Below, in pieces: positions 56,901-64,000 of a DNA stretch of 64,000 nucleotides. Made by a program: the position numbers and the translations under genes. The notes beneath the pieces were generated by a model. It saw only the letters and a program-made list of their open reading frames with translations. It did no database searches and was not told the DNA's origin. This DNA is from JACDCA01 sp963810305. GTDB lineage: Bacteria > Acidobacteriota > Vicinamibacteria > Vicinamibacterales > 2-12-FULL-66-21. How positions within the stretch are numbered: the first letter of the stretch is position 1; every line of letters starts with the position of its first letter. The DNA lies in contig CAWEMY010000003.1 of the NCBI GenBank assembly GCA_963810305.1, positions 62,001-126,000 of the forward strand, given 5' to 3'.

Positions 56901-57035
56901 GACAGTGACCCCGGGCAGAAGGGCACCCGTGGCGTCGGTGACAGTCCCCTGGATCACGCCGGTCGTGATCTGCTGCGCGGTGACCGTATGGATTCCCAGG
57001 AAGAGAAGTAAGAAAAGGGTGAGCCGGTTACGCAT
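53994..57035 (-). CDS. TonB-dependent receptor with carboxypeptidase-like N-domain
   Basis: 1013 residues from ATG 57035; upstream codons belong to a repeat-filled gap. Signal peptide (LTLFLLLFLGIHTVTAQQ). Domain 1 (~22-105): GVIQGTVTDATGALLPGVTV. Plug (~120-270): IPNLGRKFEDLLTLTPGVSI, TFAGQRGIFNNISLDGGDYN, EFGRTAGGVVNVITKSGTN. The barrel runs to the C-terminus FLRTGVGDPRQTQLAIKVIF, ending in Phe. This oligomeric Cna-B/plug type is characteristic of Acidobacteriota and usually imports plant-derived oligosaccharides or similar; ligand unknown. No frameshift. Confidence 0.93.
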   Translation of the reverse strand: MRNRLTLFLLLFLGIHTVTAQQITTGVIQGTVTDATGALLPGVTVEAVNVSTSLTRTLTTGEDARFVFLQLPPGTYRLTFKIPAFATLVQEDVPLTVGQTVTLPVAMKVGGVAETVTVTGGTSVVDSTRTASATTLGTLTVENIPNLGRKFEDLLTLTPGVSIVQGPDGDEITFAGQRGIFNNISLDGGDYNNGFFGEQAGGQRAAVDITLEAIKEFQVIATGAPAEFGRTAGGVVNVITKSGTNQKSGSLFHFQRIAALTGDLSDGTRLEDFRREQFGGTFGGPLKTDKAFFFVALEGITGNFKRPNLGRQVGDTPCPVANPTLQQNEALINANGDCQRTALLSFFQSRFSQNEGTPIEHPVETISLLTKIDLVANDKNNFSGSWNFNHSKKENETFDVATYGSSANGIEGDPARINVLNLNWFTTLSSRMLNEAHFTYSREKRPRTAVDSAVAADTGMGFVPTFRFGNPFFLQPNVDELIWRTQLKDNVSLIRGSHTFKIGGEWMHTLNDQVFRGFFSGRYIFDSVTGFLRYSSPAAPGGFGPNTVSCSNGSFVTHPTTCAGTTAGGPLLLYLQGAALDGPANDAAGASKITNDEFSLFAQDQWQPRANLTINYGLRWDAQLMPETIDPATTAYGQFLDDPAFPSDGTIPDQWAMFQPRAGVAWDVMGNGRSVLRGSVGIYSARQNMLSQVGSVTTNGVQQQTLFTNTANLLAFGAPTPTWPGVLPVQAVAPGQFPLFSGVRVFHRDYKNPRIYAYNVAYEQQLMADWAVYGDFTWTEGRNLTRFLNYNRLPGTCCNDGPGTGNTFLYPADGPWSPFLGEVMVANSFGESKYRALTIGIRKRFSEGYQLEGNYVLAKDEDNDSNERDPFTDRSFNFFDLEQDWGPSDRDIRHKVNLFGYFTLPADIRANARIQARTAQPITASPRVLNGADRGRNGERKDNEFFSFDWRLSRAFKVGGNVEIVPIIEMFNTFNNANNINPLSTPALFDFAGFLRTGVGDPRQTQLAIKVIF

Positions 57036-57084
57036 GCGGACGCTCCGTGTCAGATTGGTTTGGGGTCCCGTGGTGGAGCATACA

Positions 57085-57195
57085 CCGGGATGCGGAACGC
57101 GCGGGTCGCGGGGCGCGGGGCGGTGCGCGGGGCGCGGTGCGCGGGTCGCGGTACGCGGGGCGGAATGCGGTACGGGCAGCGCTAAGAGCTGGACT
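57085..57195. repeat. GC-rich class D array and degenerate class A copy
   Basis: CGCGGGTCGCGGGGCGCGGG-type units to ~57175, then CAGCGCTAAGAGCTGGACTA (57178-57197), a degenerate class A copy that supplies the TAG stop of the HAD gene. Confidence 0.65.
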
Positions 57196-57889
57196 ATTGC
57201 AAAGTCTCGAGCAGCGCCGGCAGCTCGCGCATGTGAGAGATCTCGTGGAAGTGAACGTCTTTCAGCGACTCGGCGGACACGCGTTCGTGGACCCAGCTGA
57301 CGACGTACGGAACGTGGACCGCGTGCCCGCCCGCGCCGATCACGGGCAGGACGTCCGACCGCAGTGAGTTGCCGACCATCACGAACCGTTCCGGGCGAAC
57401 GCCGTAGCGATTCATGATCCGGCGGTAGACGTCGGGGTCCTTTTCCGAGACGATCTCGATCCCTTTGAATAGATGACCAAGACCTGAGCGCGCGAGCTTG
57501 GTCTCCTGGTGGAGGAGGTCTCCCTTGGTGACCAGGATGATCGGATAGTCGCGGGCGAGCGTCTCGACCGCCTCCTGCACGCCGTCCATCAGCTCGATCG
57601 GCGCGGCGAGCATCTCGCGTCCCCAACCGATGATGGTGCGGACGTCGCCGGCCTCGAGCCGTCCGTCGGTCAGTTCGATCGCTGTTTCGATCATCGACAG
57701 AACGAACCCTTTGACGCCGTAGCCGAAATGCGCGAGGTTCCGCAGCTCCATTTCATTCAGATGGTCGTCGAGCGCCGCATGGTGTGCGTACTTTGCGAGG
57801 AGTGCGCGGAACTGCTCGCGACAACCGGTGTAGAGCGGCTCGTTGTGCCACAGCGTGTCGTCGGCATCGAGCGCGACGAGTTCGATCAT
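57194..57889 (-). CDS. HAD-family hydrolase
   Basis: 231 residues. Motif I VALDADDTLWHNEP (nucleophile and acid/base Asp), motif II VTKGD, motif III lysine region, motif IV VMVGNSLRSDVLPVIGAG. A helical cap lies between motifs I and II. Probably a cytoplasmic phosphatase of the phosphoglycolate-phosphatase-like branch; substrate unknown. Stop codon lies in a class A copy. Confidence 0.9.
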   Translation of the reverse strand: MIELVALDADDTLWHNEPLYTGCREQFRALLAKYAHHAALDDHLNEMELRNLAHFGYGVKGFVLSMIETAIELTDGRLEAGDVRTIIGWGREMLAAPIELMDGVQEAVETLARDYPIILVTKGDLLHQETKLARSGLGHLFKGIEIVSEKDPDVYRRIMNRYGVRPERFVMVGNSLRSDVLPVIGAGGHAVHVPYVVSWVHERVSAESLKDVHFHEISHMRELPALLETLQ

Positions 57890-57904
57890 GGATGGATTGG
57901 ATCA

Positions 57905-57945
57905 CAGGAGGTCAGGAGGTTGCAGGAGGTCAGGAGATCAGGAGC
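57905..57945. repeat. Class D array (CAGGAGGT units)
   Basis: CAGGAGGTCAGGAGGTTGCA and continuing AGGAGGTCAGGAGATCAGGA between two same-strand genes. The unit contains Shine-Dalgarno-like AGGAGG but reads on the opposite strand to both genes. Confidence 0.7.
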
Positions 57946-57971
57946 GGTTTTTTCAAAGACCAAGACTTACC

Positions 57972-58385
57972 TCAAGCGTCGCGGGGCAGCAGCTTCGGTG
58001 TACCGGCTATCTTGACCGCCCCGAAATGGCGGACGTCCAGCGTCGCGATCGCGGTGGCGCGGCGGCGGGCGGCGATGGCCATGACGACGGCATCGACGAG
58101 CCCGAGACTGAGCGACGCATACTGTCGATTCAGCCGCGCGGCCTCGTCGAGATCGGCGTCACGCCCCCACTCGACCTGATAGGACCCGTCGGCGAGGTCG
58201 GCGAGGAAGGCCTTCTGCGCGGCGTCGCCGACGTGGGCGCCGAGCAGGTAATCGACCTCGGGCAGGATGGCCCAGGGGAGCAGCCACTCGTCGGGCCCCG
58301 ACTCGAAGATCCGGCGAAGGACGCGATGATGGCGGTCCTTGCGATCGACGAGGGCAATGACGGCGCCCGTATCGGCAATGATCAC
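57972..58385 (-). CDS. VapC-type PIN-domain toxin
   Basis: 137 residues. PIN acidic sites: MIIADTGAVIALVDRKDRHH, LPEVDYLLG, LGLVDAVVMAIAARRRATAI and LDVRHFGAVK. Complete length for the family. Start overlaps the antitoxin stop by 4 nt. Confidence 0.9.
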   Translation of the reverse strand: MIIADTGAVIALVDRKDRHHRVLRRIFESGPDEWLLPWAILPEVDYLLGAHVGDAAQKAFLADLADGSYQVEWGRDADLDEAARLNRQYASLSLGLVDAVVMAIAARRRATAIATLDVRHFGAVKIAGTPKLLPRDA

Positions 58386-58621
58386 CGCTTCGAACCCAGG
58401 CCCGCGAGTAACGCCTCGGCCCGTTCGCTGATGTCCCCGGTGCGGCTCCGCCCTGCGCCCAGGCTGCGCGGGGCCTTTCGCGGCTTGTGCCGGGCCGCGT
58501 ACTCGGCCACCGCCTCTCGCACCAGCGCCGCCGGTGCCCGTCCCTGCGTCCGCGCGATCGCCTTCAGCGCCCGATAGTCCGCCTCATCGAGATAGACAGT
58601 CGTCTTTTGCGGTTTGGCCAT
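58382..58621 (-). CDS. Ribbon-helix-helix antitoxin of the PIN toxin
   Basis: 79 residues: KTTVYLDEADYRALKAIART is the CopG/Arc-like DNA-binding start, followed by a basic Pro-rich linker and the acidic-to-basic tail ISERAEALLAGLGSKR. First gene of the second VapBC-like module of this window. Confidence 0.85.
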   Translation of the reverse strand: MAKPQKTTVYLDEADYRALKAIARTQGRAPAALVREAVAEYAARHKPRKAPRSLGAGRSRTGDISERAEALLAGLGSKR

Positions 58622-58644
58622 GCCATATATGGTAACTCATACTA

Positions 58645-58810
58645 AAGCGTGGGGGTGCGGGGAGTGCGGAGGGTGCGAGGAGTGCGGGGGAGTGCGAAGA
58701 GTGCGAACGAGTGCGGGGGGGGAGTGCGAAAGAGTGCGGGGAGTGCGGAGGGTGCGGCACGTGAGCACGTCAGCACGTCGCACGTGAGCACGTCGCACGT
58801 AAGCACGTGT
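58645..58810. repeat. Class D arrays (GTGCGGGGA and ACGTGAGC units)
   Basis: A ~110-bp array of degenerate GTGCGGGGA / GTGCGAAGA units (58645-58755), then ACGTGAGC/ACGTCGC units to 58810. Fills the divergent gap between the antitoxin and the metallo-beta-lactamase-fold gene. Confidence 0.8.
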
Positions 58811-58822
58811 ATCATTCCGCCC

Positions 58823-59798
58823 ATGCCGCTGACACGCCGCCATTTCCTCGCCACCTCCACCGCCGCCCTCGCCGCCGGAACGCTGGGGAGGGTCGAGTTC
58901 TTCGCCCAGGTGGCGCCCGCGCAGGGCGCGCAACCCCCCGCGCCAGTGACACCTGTCTTCAAAGAGCTCCGCCGCAACACTGGCTACTGGACCGCGCGCG
59001 GCGGGACGATCGGGTGGCTGATCAATCCCTCCGGGGTCATCGCCGTCGACAGCCAGTTCCCGGACACGGCCGCGCTCTGTGTCGAGCAGCTGCTCAAGAC
59101 TTCGGGGAAGCCAGACATCGCCGCGCTCATCAACTCGCACCATCACGGCGACCACACGGGCGGTAACGGCGTGTTCCGTCCGAAGACCAGGCAGATCATC
59201 GGCCACGAGAACGTGCCGAAATACATGAAGTCGACGTTCGACCAGGCGGTCGCACGCCGGGCGCAGCAGAATCCGCCGCCGACGACTCCACCGCCCACCG
59301 AACCCGTCGTCCCCGACAAGACATTGACCGACGCGCTGGCGTTCGATCATGCGGACGAGCGCGTCTCCATGAAGCATTACGGCCCGGCTCACACCGGCGG
59401 CGACATCGTGATCTACTTCGAGAAAGCGAACGTCGCGCACATGGGGGACTTGATGTTCAACCGCCTGCACCCGGTCATCGACCGCGCCAACGGGGCGTCG
59501 ATTGCGAACTGGACGAAGGTTCTGCAGACGGTGGCGTCAGAACTGCCGGCCGACACGCGTCTACATCTTCGGGCATGCCGGCGCGAAGTTCGAAGTCACC
59601 GGCAGCCGTGCTGACCTGAATCACCACGCGAACTATCTCGTCGCGCTGCTCGACTATGTGCGCGAACAGGTGAAAGCCGGCAAGACCCGTGACCAGGTCG
59701 TGGCGTCGACCGACATCATCAAGGGGTTCGAGGACTACGGTCCGCTCATCGCGCGGCCGCTCGGCCCCGCCTACGACGAGGTCACTGCCGCGGGCTGA
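58823..59798 (+). CDS. Tat-exported metallo-beta-lactamase-fold hydrolase, one frameshift
   Basis: About 325 residues from ATG 58823. Tat-like signal RRHFLATSTAALAAGTLG. Zinc ligands NSHHHGDHTGGN, GPAHTGGD and GHAG. One extra base near 59565 separates SELPADT from VYIFGHAGAKFEVTGSRADL. Family members hydrolyse lactams, lactones or other esters; the linker PPPTTPPPTEPVVPDKTLTD is unusual. The 3' end overlaps the hydroxylase gene by 28 nt on the other strand. Confidence 0.87.
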
Positions 59799-60650
59799 TG
59801 AGCGAGGACTCTGCCGCGGCTGGAGACGACTCGGCCGGATGCTGAACCCGGCTCCGGGAGAAACGGCTGCGCGAGCATCCACGGCAGGGTCTGGTGCTTG
59901 CGGTCCTCGAATCCGGGAAGACCGAACGACATCTCTTCGTGCCCCGCCGCCGGCTGATCGACGTAGGTGCCGAACAGCCGATCCCACCACGAAAACGTAT
60001 TGGAGAAATTCGACCGGCTCTCGCCCGGTGCCGTCGAATGATGGATCCGGTGCATGTCCGGCGTCACGAAGACCAGCCGTAGCACGCGGTCCAGGCGCAC
60101 AGGGATGCGCACATTGGCATGTTCGATGAAGTTGGTGGCGCTGGACATCAACTGCCAGGTAAACACCGCCACTGGCGCACCCCCGAGAGCCATCACCGCC
60201 CCGAGCATCGTCGGTCGTTGAAAACATCATCTCCAGTGGATGAAAGCGGAGCCCGGTTGTCAGGTCGTAATCGTGATCCGAATGGTGCGTCCGATGCAGC
60301 CGCCAGAGAAATCCCACTCCATGCAGCAGGCGGTGCTGCGCGTAGACGAATACGTCGAGCGCCAGAATCGTCAGCGCGAACTCCAGCGCCGATGGCAAGC
60401 CGATTCGATTGAAGAGCCCCCAGCCGCGCTCGTGGCACAACACGGCCCATGCAATCCCGATAATCGGGAACAGCGTCCGAACCAGGATGGTACCGAGCAC
60501 GGTCAGGGCGGCGTTGCCGAACCAGCGTAAGGCGAGTGTGTCGCCCGGCGTGCGCCGGGGAACGACACACTCGAATAGTGCAATCACGATCAGCACACCG
60601 AAATAGTTGAAGGCGTGGACTCGTGAAGCGTGATTGAGAAAGTCTTCCAT
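59771..60650 (-). CDS. Fatty-acid hydroxylase / sterol-desaturase family membrane enzyme, one frameshift
   Basis: About 292 residues. Membrane spans (FNYFGVLIVIALFECVVP, LALRWFGNAALTVLGTILV). Di-iron histidine boxes QHRLLHGVGFLWRLHRTHHS and MHRIHHST. Frame change near 60215: FHPLEMMFSTT continues as MLGAVMALGGAPVAVFTWQL. Family members hydroxylate lipid or carotenoid substrates. Last gene of the exosortase operon, 20 nt behind the third small substrate, so it may modify a lipid used by that system; this is inference. Confidence 0.8.
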
Positions 60651-60670
60651 CGCGGATGCTCAGTTGGCGT

Positions 60671-60859
60671 TCACCGCTTCCGGTGCATCCGTGCCCTCAG
60701 GATCATTACAGCGCCGGCAAGGAGGCCCAACCCGGCCGACAGAGAGCTGGCGTTGACCTCCGGCACGCTGGAAATCGTTGCGTAAACAGTGCCCGTCGCC
60801 GAAGCAAGTATCGTCAGCATGCCGAGCGACCAGATCGCGAGATTGCGTTTCGATTCCAT
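60671..60859 (-). CDS. Tiny VPE-CTERM protein 1 (exosortase substrate)
   Basis: 62 residues. N-terminal signal (MESKRNLAIWSLGMLTILAS then ATGTVYA), probable cleavage after VYA, then TISS, then the sorting signal VPEVNASSLSAGLGLLAGAV with a membrane span and a basic end (RARMHRKR). Only about 4-5 residues lie between the two signals. The ATG is 3 nt behind the stop of the next upstream substrate. Confidence 0.82.
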   Translation of the reverse strand: MESKRNLAIWSLGMLTILASATGTVYATISSVPEVNASSLSAGLGLLAGAVMILRARMHRKR

Positions 60860-60862
60860 AGC

Positions 60863-61036
60863 CTATTTCCTTCTCATACGAGCGCGCAGCATCAGGATGC
60901 CGCCTCCGAGGAGACCGAGCCCCGTCGTCAGAGCGCCGCCGCTGATCTCTGGAACTGGGTTCGCACCCGCGATGACCCCCGTCGAGAGAGACGCCAGAAC
61001 CATCAATAACCCTGCACCGTAAGCAATCCGTCTCAT
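60863..61036 (-). CDS. Tiny VPE-CTERM protein 2 (exosortase substrate)
   Basis: 57 residues. Reads MRRIAYGAGLLMVLASLSTG-VIA as signal, then GANP, then VPEISGGALTTGLGLLGGGI followed by LMLRARMRRK. Start ATG 61036 has GGAGGG about 7 nt upstream. Same layout as its two neighbours; too short for usual gene-calling cut-offs. Confidence 0.82.
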   Translation of the reverse strand: MRRIAYGAGLLMVLASLSTGVIAGANPVPEISGGALTTGLGLLGGGILMLRARMRRK

Positions 61037-61125
61037 GCACCCTCCTAAACTTCCTGGATCCCACCGTCCGACAACCCGCGGCAGTCTACCACCCCCTTGC
61101 GGGCAGACTGTGACCTGATCCCGAG

Positions 61126-61302
61126 CTATTTCCTCCCGAAGCGCGCCCGCAACATGAGAATGCCTCCGGCGAGCAGACCGAGCCCCATGGAGAGACTTCC
61201 GCCGCTGACCTCGGGCACTCCGGATGGCGTACTCGCCATGGCTGCGGTGGACAGAGAGGCCAACACCATCAGAAACCCCGCGCCGTAAACAATCCGTCTC
61301 AT
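61126..61302 (-). CDS. Tiny VPE-CTERM protein 3 (exosortase substrate)
   Basis: 58 residues. Signal MRRIVYGAGFLMVLASLSTA-AMA, then STPSG, then VPEVSGGSLSMGLGLLAGGI and LMLRARFGRK. GGAGG sits 6 nt before ATG 61302, immediately after the exosortase stop. The 89-nt gap to substrate 2 holds CAGTCT/AGACTG arms (~61083-61110), a possible RNA-processing or attenuation hairpin. Confidence 0.82.
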   Translation of the reverse strand: MRRIVYGAGFLMVLASLSTAAMASTPSGVPEVSGGSLSMGLGLLAGGILMLRARFGRK

Positions 61303-61318
61303 AGATCCTCCTTCATTC

Positions 61319-63028
61319 CTACGACCACACCGACCATCGACCGGTGGCGAACACGTAGCACACGATCAGGCCGTTCGTAGTGGCATGTGCGAGGACCGCA
61401 TCGCCGAGTGACCGCCGCCGGTACATCGCCAACCCGAATGCCATGCCGGCCATCGTTCCGGGCAGCCACAGCGGGCCATGAAACGCTCCAAAGATGAGTG
61501 ACGTCAGCAGGAATGACGTCCAGGAAAACGTGCCGACGGGCACCTGATCGATGTTTGACTGGATCAGACGCCGCGTGAGGTATCCGCGAAAAGCGAGCTC
61601 CTCGGCTATCGGCGCAATGACGACGTAGCCGAAGACCCGCACTAACAGCCATACGCCAGCCCAGAGGGTCGGTACGGACTGCAATGCCGCCGGCCAGCCA
61701 TCCTTCGCCGTGAGATCCGCGGGGAGCAGGGCCACCCAGAGCACGAAGGTCAGAAAACCGATCACCACTGCGGTGGGAGAGCCGCTCCAGCGCACGGCCT
61801 GGTAGGCCGCCCGGCAGCTCCAGATGACGAGTGCGACCGCGGCAACGCGCACCGGGTAGAGCCAGTCGAAGCCCGCCGAGAAGGCCCCGGTCACCATTGC
61901 CGCAGCGAGGAGCGTCACGAACGGACCGAGAAAGGCGGTCGTGGAGTCGGCTGCCTGGTCGCGCGTTCTGACCGACGATTTCAGCGGGTCTTTCGTGAAA
62001 TATCCGCCGTGGTGGATCAGGGCGACGAAGGTAAGGCCGACCGCGTTGAAGAGCAGCCAGCCGGCCTGCGAGTGAAAGCCGCCGAGCGCAATCTCGCGCC
62101 AGCCCGACGTCCCGATCGCGATCAACGCGACGATCCGGACAGCGTTGAGGATCCAGATCACGACCGCGCCGAGTGGCAGAAGCACGAGCGCACCGGGAAA
62201 TCGCAGCTCTTTGCGAAACAGATAGAGATAGATGCCGAGGAATGTGAGGATAAGCCCCACGCCCTCGTATCCGGAGCAGGTGGGAGCGATGTTGACCCTG
62301 AATGCAGAGGTGCCGACTACGAGGCGCTCTGGGATGATGACCACATCCGGGTAGAACGCACCGAGCATCCACGCCACGGACGCGAACGTGTAGCGCGCGA
62401 GGTGGGTCCAGGCCCCTTCGGTGGCCAGGCCGGCTGCCCAGACCGCCGTACCCGCGACGAACCCCCAACAGATGACCCTCCACTGGCTGGTGATCAGGCC
62501 GCGCCATTGGGCTGGCGGGAAGAGCGCGACCCCCCACGAACCGATCGTGAGCGTTCCGGAGAGCCCCCAGGCCGCGGCCCATAGCCCCGGGTTGGCGGCA
62601 ACGGCACTTCCAGCGCCGAAGACCGTGCCACTCACAGCAACGAATCCGAAAAGCGCCACTCCGTGCAGGGCGAGGTACGACAGCTGGGAGGACGCGCGCG
62701 GTGCAGTGCACTGACCGAGAGCTGCGATGAACCGACGTCCGCCGATTAGCCCGGTCAGAACAACGACCGAGATCGCCAGGCGGAGCAGCAGCGGCGACCA
62801 GCCGACGACCGTCGTCCATCCCGAGGTGCTGGACGCGAGAGCTTGCGAATCGAATCTGAGTGTGAGGTAGAGGATTTCCCCGACCAGCAACGCCGCGAGC
62901 GCAAGCTGCCGCTTGGGCCGCGGCGGCGCGGCGACGGCGAAGGAAGGGGCGGCGGTGATCGAGTTCAATCGTAACGGGTGGACAGCGCCGAGCAAGAGAT
63001 ATGCCGCGAGTTTTCGCGCCTCAGTCAC
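61319..63028 (-). CDS. xrtE: Exosortase E / CPBP protease fusion (VPEID-CTERM type)
   Basis: About 569 residues from GTG 63028; the frame is open to 63217, but those residues are Gly/Arg repeats encoded by a GC array. Multi-span membrane protein. Exosortase triad: Cys in APTCSGYEGVGLILTFLGIY, Arg in NAVRIVALIAIG, His in GGFHSQAGWLLFN. The C-terminal third is a CPBP/Abi-type intramembrane protease (EELAFRGYLTRRLIQ, FGAFHGPLWLPGT, HATTNGLIV). Exosortases cleave or transfer C-terminal PEP-type signals at the membrane. First gene of the operon with its three tiny substrates. Confidence 0.92.
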   Translation of the reverse strand: MTEARKLAAYLLLGAVHPLRLNSITAAPSFAVAAPPRPKRQLALAALLVGEILYLTLRFDSQALASSTSGWTTVVGWSPLLLRLAISVVVLTGLIGGRRFIAALGQCTAPRASSQLSYLALHGVALFGFVAVSGTVFGAGSAVAANPGLWAAAWGLSGTLTIGSWGVALFPPAQWRGLITSQWRVICWGFVAGTAVWAAGLATEGAWTHLARYTFASVAWMLGAFYPDVVIIPERLVVGTSAFRVNIAPTCSGYEGVGLILTFLGIYLYLFRKELRFPGALVLLPLGAVVIWILNAVRIVALIAIGTSGWREIALGGFHSQAGWLLFNAVGLTFVALIHHGGYFTKDPLKSSVRTRDQAADSTTAFLGPFVTLLAAAMVTGAFSAGFDWLYPVRVAAVALVIWSCRAAYQAVRWSGSPTAVVIGFLTFVLWVALLPADLTAKDGWPAALQSVPTLWAGVWLLVRVFGYVVIAPIAEELAFRGYLTRRLIQSNIDQVPVGTFSWTSFLLTSLIFGAFHGPLWLPGTMAGMAFGLAMYRRRSLGDAVLAHATTNGLIVCYVFATGRWSVWS

Positions 63029-63094
63029 GCTCTCCCCGGAAAAGGAACCCCAGTCGCTGACTTTTCTCTCGCTTGTGCGGGAAACTCCATTCAG

Positions 63095-63200
63095 GCCGCG
63101 CCCCGCGCCCCGCGCCCCGCGCCCCGCGCCCGCCGCGACCCCGCGCACTGCGCCCCGCGCACCGCGAACCGCGCCCCGCGAACCGCGCCCCGCGCGTCTA
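63095..63200. repeat. GC-rich class D array (CGCGCCC units)
   Basis: Over ten copies of CCCGCGC / CCGCGAA units in the divergent gap between xrtE and the last kinase. Open in frame with xrtE, which misleads start prediction. Confidence 0.8.
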
Positions 63201-63204
63201 TAAT
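63199..63204 (+). promoter_or_regulatory. -10 element of the last kinase
   Basis: Perfect TATAAT, 11 nt before the kinase ATG, at the edge of the GC array. The -35 would fall in the array and is not evident. The transcript would have a very short leader or be leaderless. Confidence 0.5.
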
Positions 63205-63215
63205 CACCGCCACAC

Positions 63216-64000
63216 ATGATCGGAACACAGGTAGGACACTACCGGATCGAGCGCCTGCTCGGTACCGGCGGCATGGGCGAGGTGTATGTTGCGGACGACC
63301 TGAGGCTCGGTCGCCGCGTCGCGCTCAAGGTTCTCTCGAGCGATCTCGTCGGCGACCCGCACCGTCGCGAACGCTTCGAACGCGAAGCGCGCGCCGCCGC
63401 CGCCCTCAACCATCCGAACATCGTCACCATCCACTCGGTCGAGGAAGCGGACGGCATTCCGTTTCTTACCCTCGAGCTCCTCGACGGCAAGACGCTGGGC
63501 GAGATCGTACCCTCCGGAGGGCTGCCGCTCGATCGGCTGCTCAACCTCGCCATTCCGCTGACCGACGCAGTCGGCGCGGCGCACCAGGCGGGGATCACGC
63601 ACCGCGATCTGAAGCCGGGCAACGTGATGGTGACGTCGGACGGACGCGTCAAGGTTCTCGATTTCGGTCTCGCCAAGGTCAAGGAGGACGTTCGAGCCAA
63701 CGCCGACACCGTGATCCCGACGGCGTCCCTGACCGGTGAAGGGCGGATCGTCGGGACGGTGATGTACATGTCCCCCGAGCAGGCCGAAGGTAAGCCGGTC
63801 GATCTGCGGTCGGACGTCTTTTCGCTCGGCATCATCCTCTATGAGATGGCGACCGGTGTGCGGCCGTTCGCGGGCGACACGCAGATGTCGATTCTCTCGG
63901 CGATCATGAAGGACACGCCGAAGCCGATCACCGAGACACGCGCCGGGCTTCCGCGCGAGCTGTCCAAGATCGTGAGCCGCTGTCTCGCGAAGGATCCGGA
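63216..64000 (+). CDS. Ser/Thr protein kinase, truncated by window end
   Basis: 261 codons visible from ATG 63216. All motifs are intact: LLGTGGMGEVYVADDLRLGR, VALKVLSSD, HRDLKPGNVMV, DFGLAKVKED, GTVMYMSPEQAEG, DVFSLGIILYEMATG. The kinase domain is almost complete at the edge; the rest, probably a membrane span and a sensor domain as in its relatives here, lies outside. Confidence 0.92.
   Translation, partial: MIGTQVGHYRIERLLGTGGMGEVYVADDLRLGRRVALKVLSSDLVGDPHRRERFEREARAAAALNHPNIVTIHSVEEADGIPFLTLELLDGKTLGEIVPSGGLPLDRLLNLAIPLTDAVGAAHQAGITHRDLKPGNVMVTSDGRVKVLDFGLAKVKEDVRANADTVIPTASLTGEGRIVGTVMYMSPEQAEGKPVDLRSDVFSLGIILYEMATGVRPFAGDTQMSILSAIMKDTPKPITETRAGLPRELSKIVSRCLAKDP

Noticed and set aside
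57036..57626. N-terminal extension of the second TonB receptor by ~200 residues
   Set aside because: It runs antisense through the HAD hydrolase gene and a repeat array; a normal signal peptide starts at 57035.
63028..63217. 63-residue Gly/Arg-rich N-terminal extension of the exosortase
   Set aside because: It is encoded by a GC-rich tandem array present in other gaps in non-coding context; the conserved protein begins after it.

Overview
The window looks like an environmental Acidobacteriota chromosome, most likely class Vicinamibacteria. The inference rests on high GC, many eukaryote-like Ser/Thr kinases fused to propeller, TPR or enzyme domains, VWFA-related proteins of the acidobacterial type, TonB-dependent receptors with a carboxypeptidase-like N-terminus, and intergenic gaps filled with short palindromic and tandem repeats. 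It contains no phage, transposase, rRNA or CRISPR array.

Layout. 1-4.2 kb: a truncated ankyrin/PQQ-propeller protein, a CocE-type hydrolase, a TerB-like protein, a candidate terminated small RNA and tRNA-Asn. 4.3-10.6 kb: pheA converging on a branched-chain amino-acid operon transcribed ilvD-ilvB-ilvN-ilvC. 10.6-19.4 kb: a 3-hydroxyisobutyrate-dehydrogenase-family enzyme, a secreted phosphodiesterase and two divergent propeller kinases. 19.4-25.2 kb: a tandem pair of kinase/SUMF1/hydrolase fusions, both riddled with single-base indels. 25.2-33.3 kb: a TonB-family protein, a RES-Xre toxin-antitoxin pair with a palindromic operator, a cytochrome/ankyrin/cyclase-like fusion, a TPR protein, a lipoprotein and a VapBC pair. 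33.3-43.5 kb: coiled-coil/GAF protein, cyclase-family enzyme, a propeller (GH130-like) protein, PIG-L deacetylase, a TonB receptor, small membrane proteins, a VWA protein and a DUF1579 protein. 43.5-53.7 kb: a translationally coupled kinase/pseudokinase pair with TPR regions, an FAD monooxygenase, a winged-helix/hydrolase/cyclase-like fusion and a VWFA-like protein. 53.9-64 kb: a second TonB receptor, a HAD hydrolase, a second VapBC pair, a Tat-exported metallo-beta-lactamase-fold enzyme, and an operon of exosortase E/protease with three tiny VPE-CTERM proteins and a fatty-acid hydroxylase; a further kinase runs off the right edge.

Recurring themes. (1) Four repeat classes: A, a palindrome with core AGCCCTNNAGGGCT, single or in 32-33 bp arrays, which supplies the stop codon of several genes and sits in frame inside ilvB; B, a CCGCC/GGCGG-ended element, one copy nested inside an A palindrome and one in frame in a coding region; C, GGGGTCAGGCCCC-type palindromes; D, degenerate short tandem arrays in many gaps. 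(2) More than 30 single-base frameshifts, concentrated at 19.7-25.5 kb, leave conserved protein sequence intact on both sides of each shift. They look more like residual sequencing or assembly indels than old pseudogenes, but the sequence alone cannot decide. (3) The best candidate for an undescribed system is the exosortase E operon: its three substrates consist of little more than a signal peptide and a sorting signal, leaving only 4-5 residues between them.
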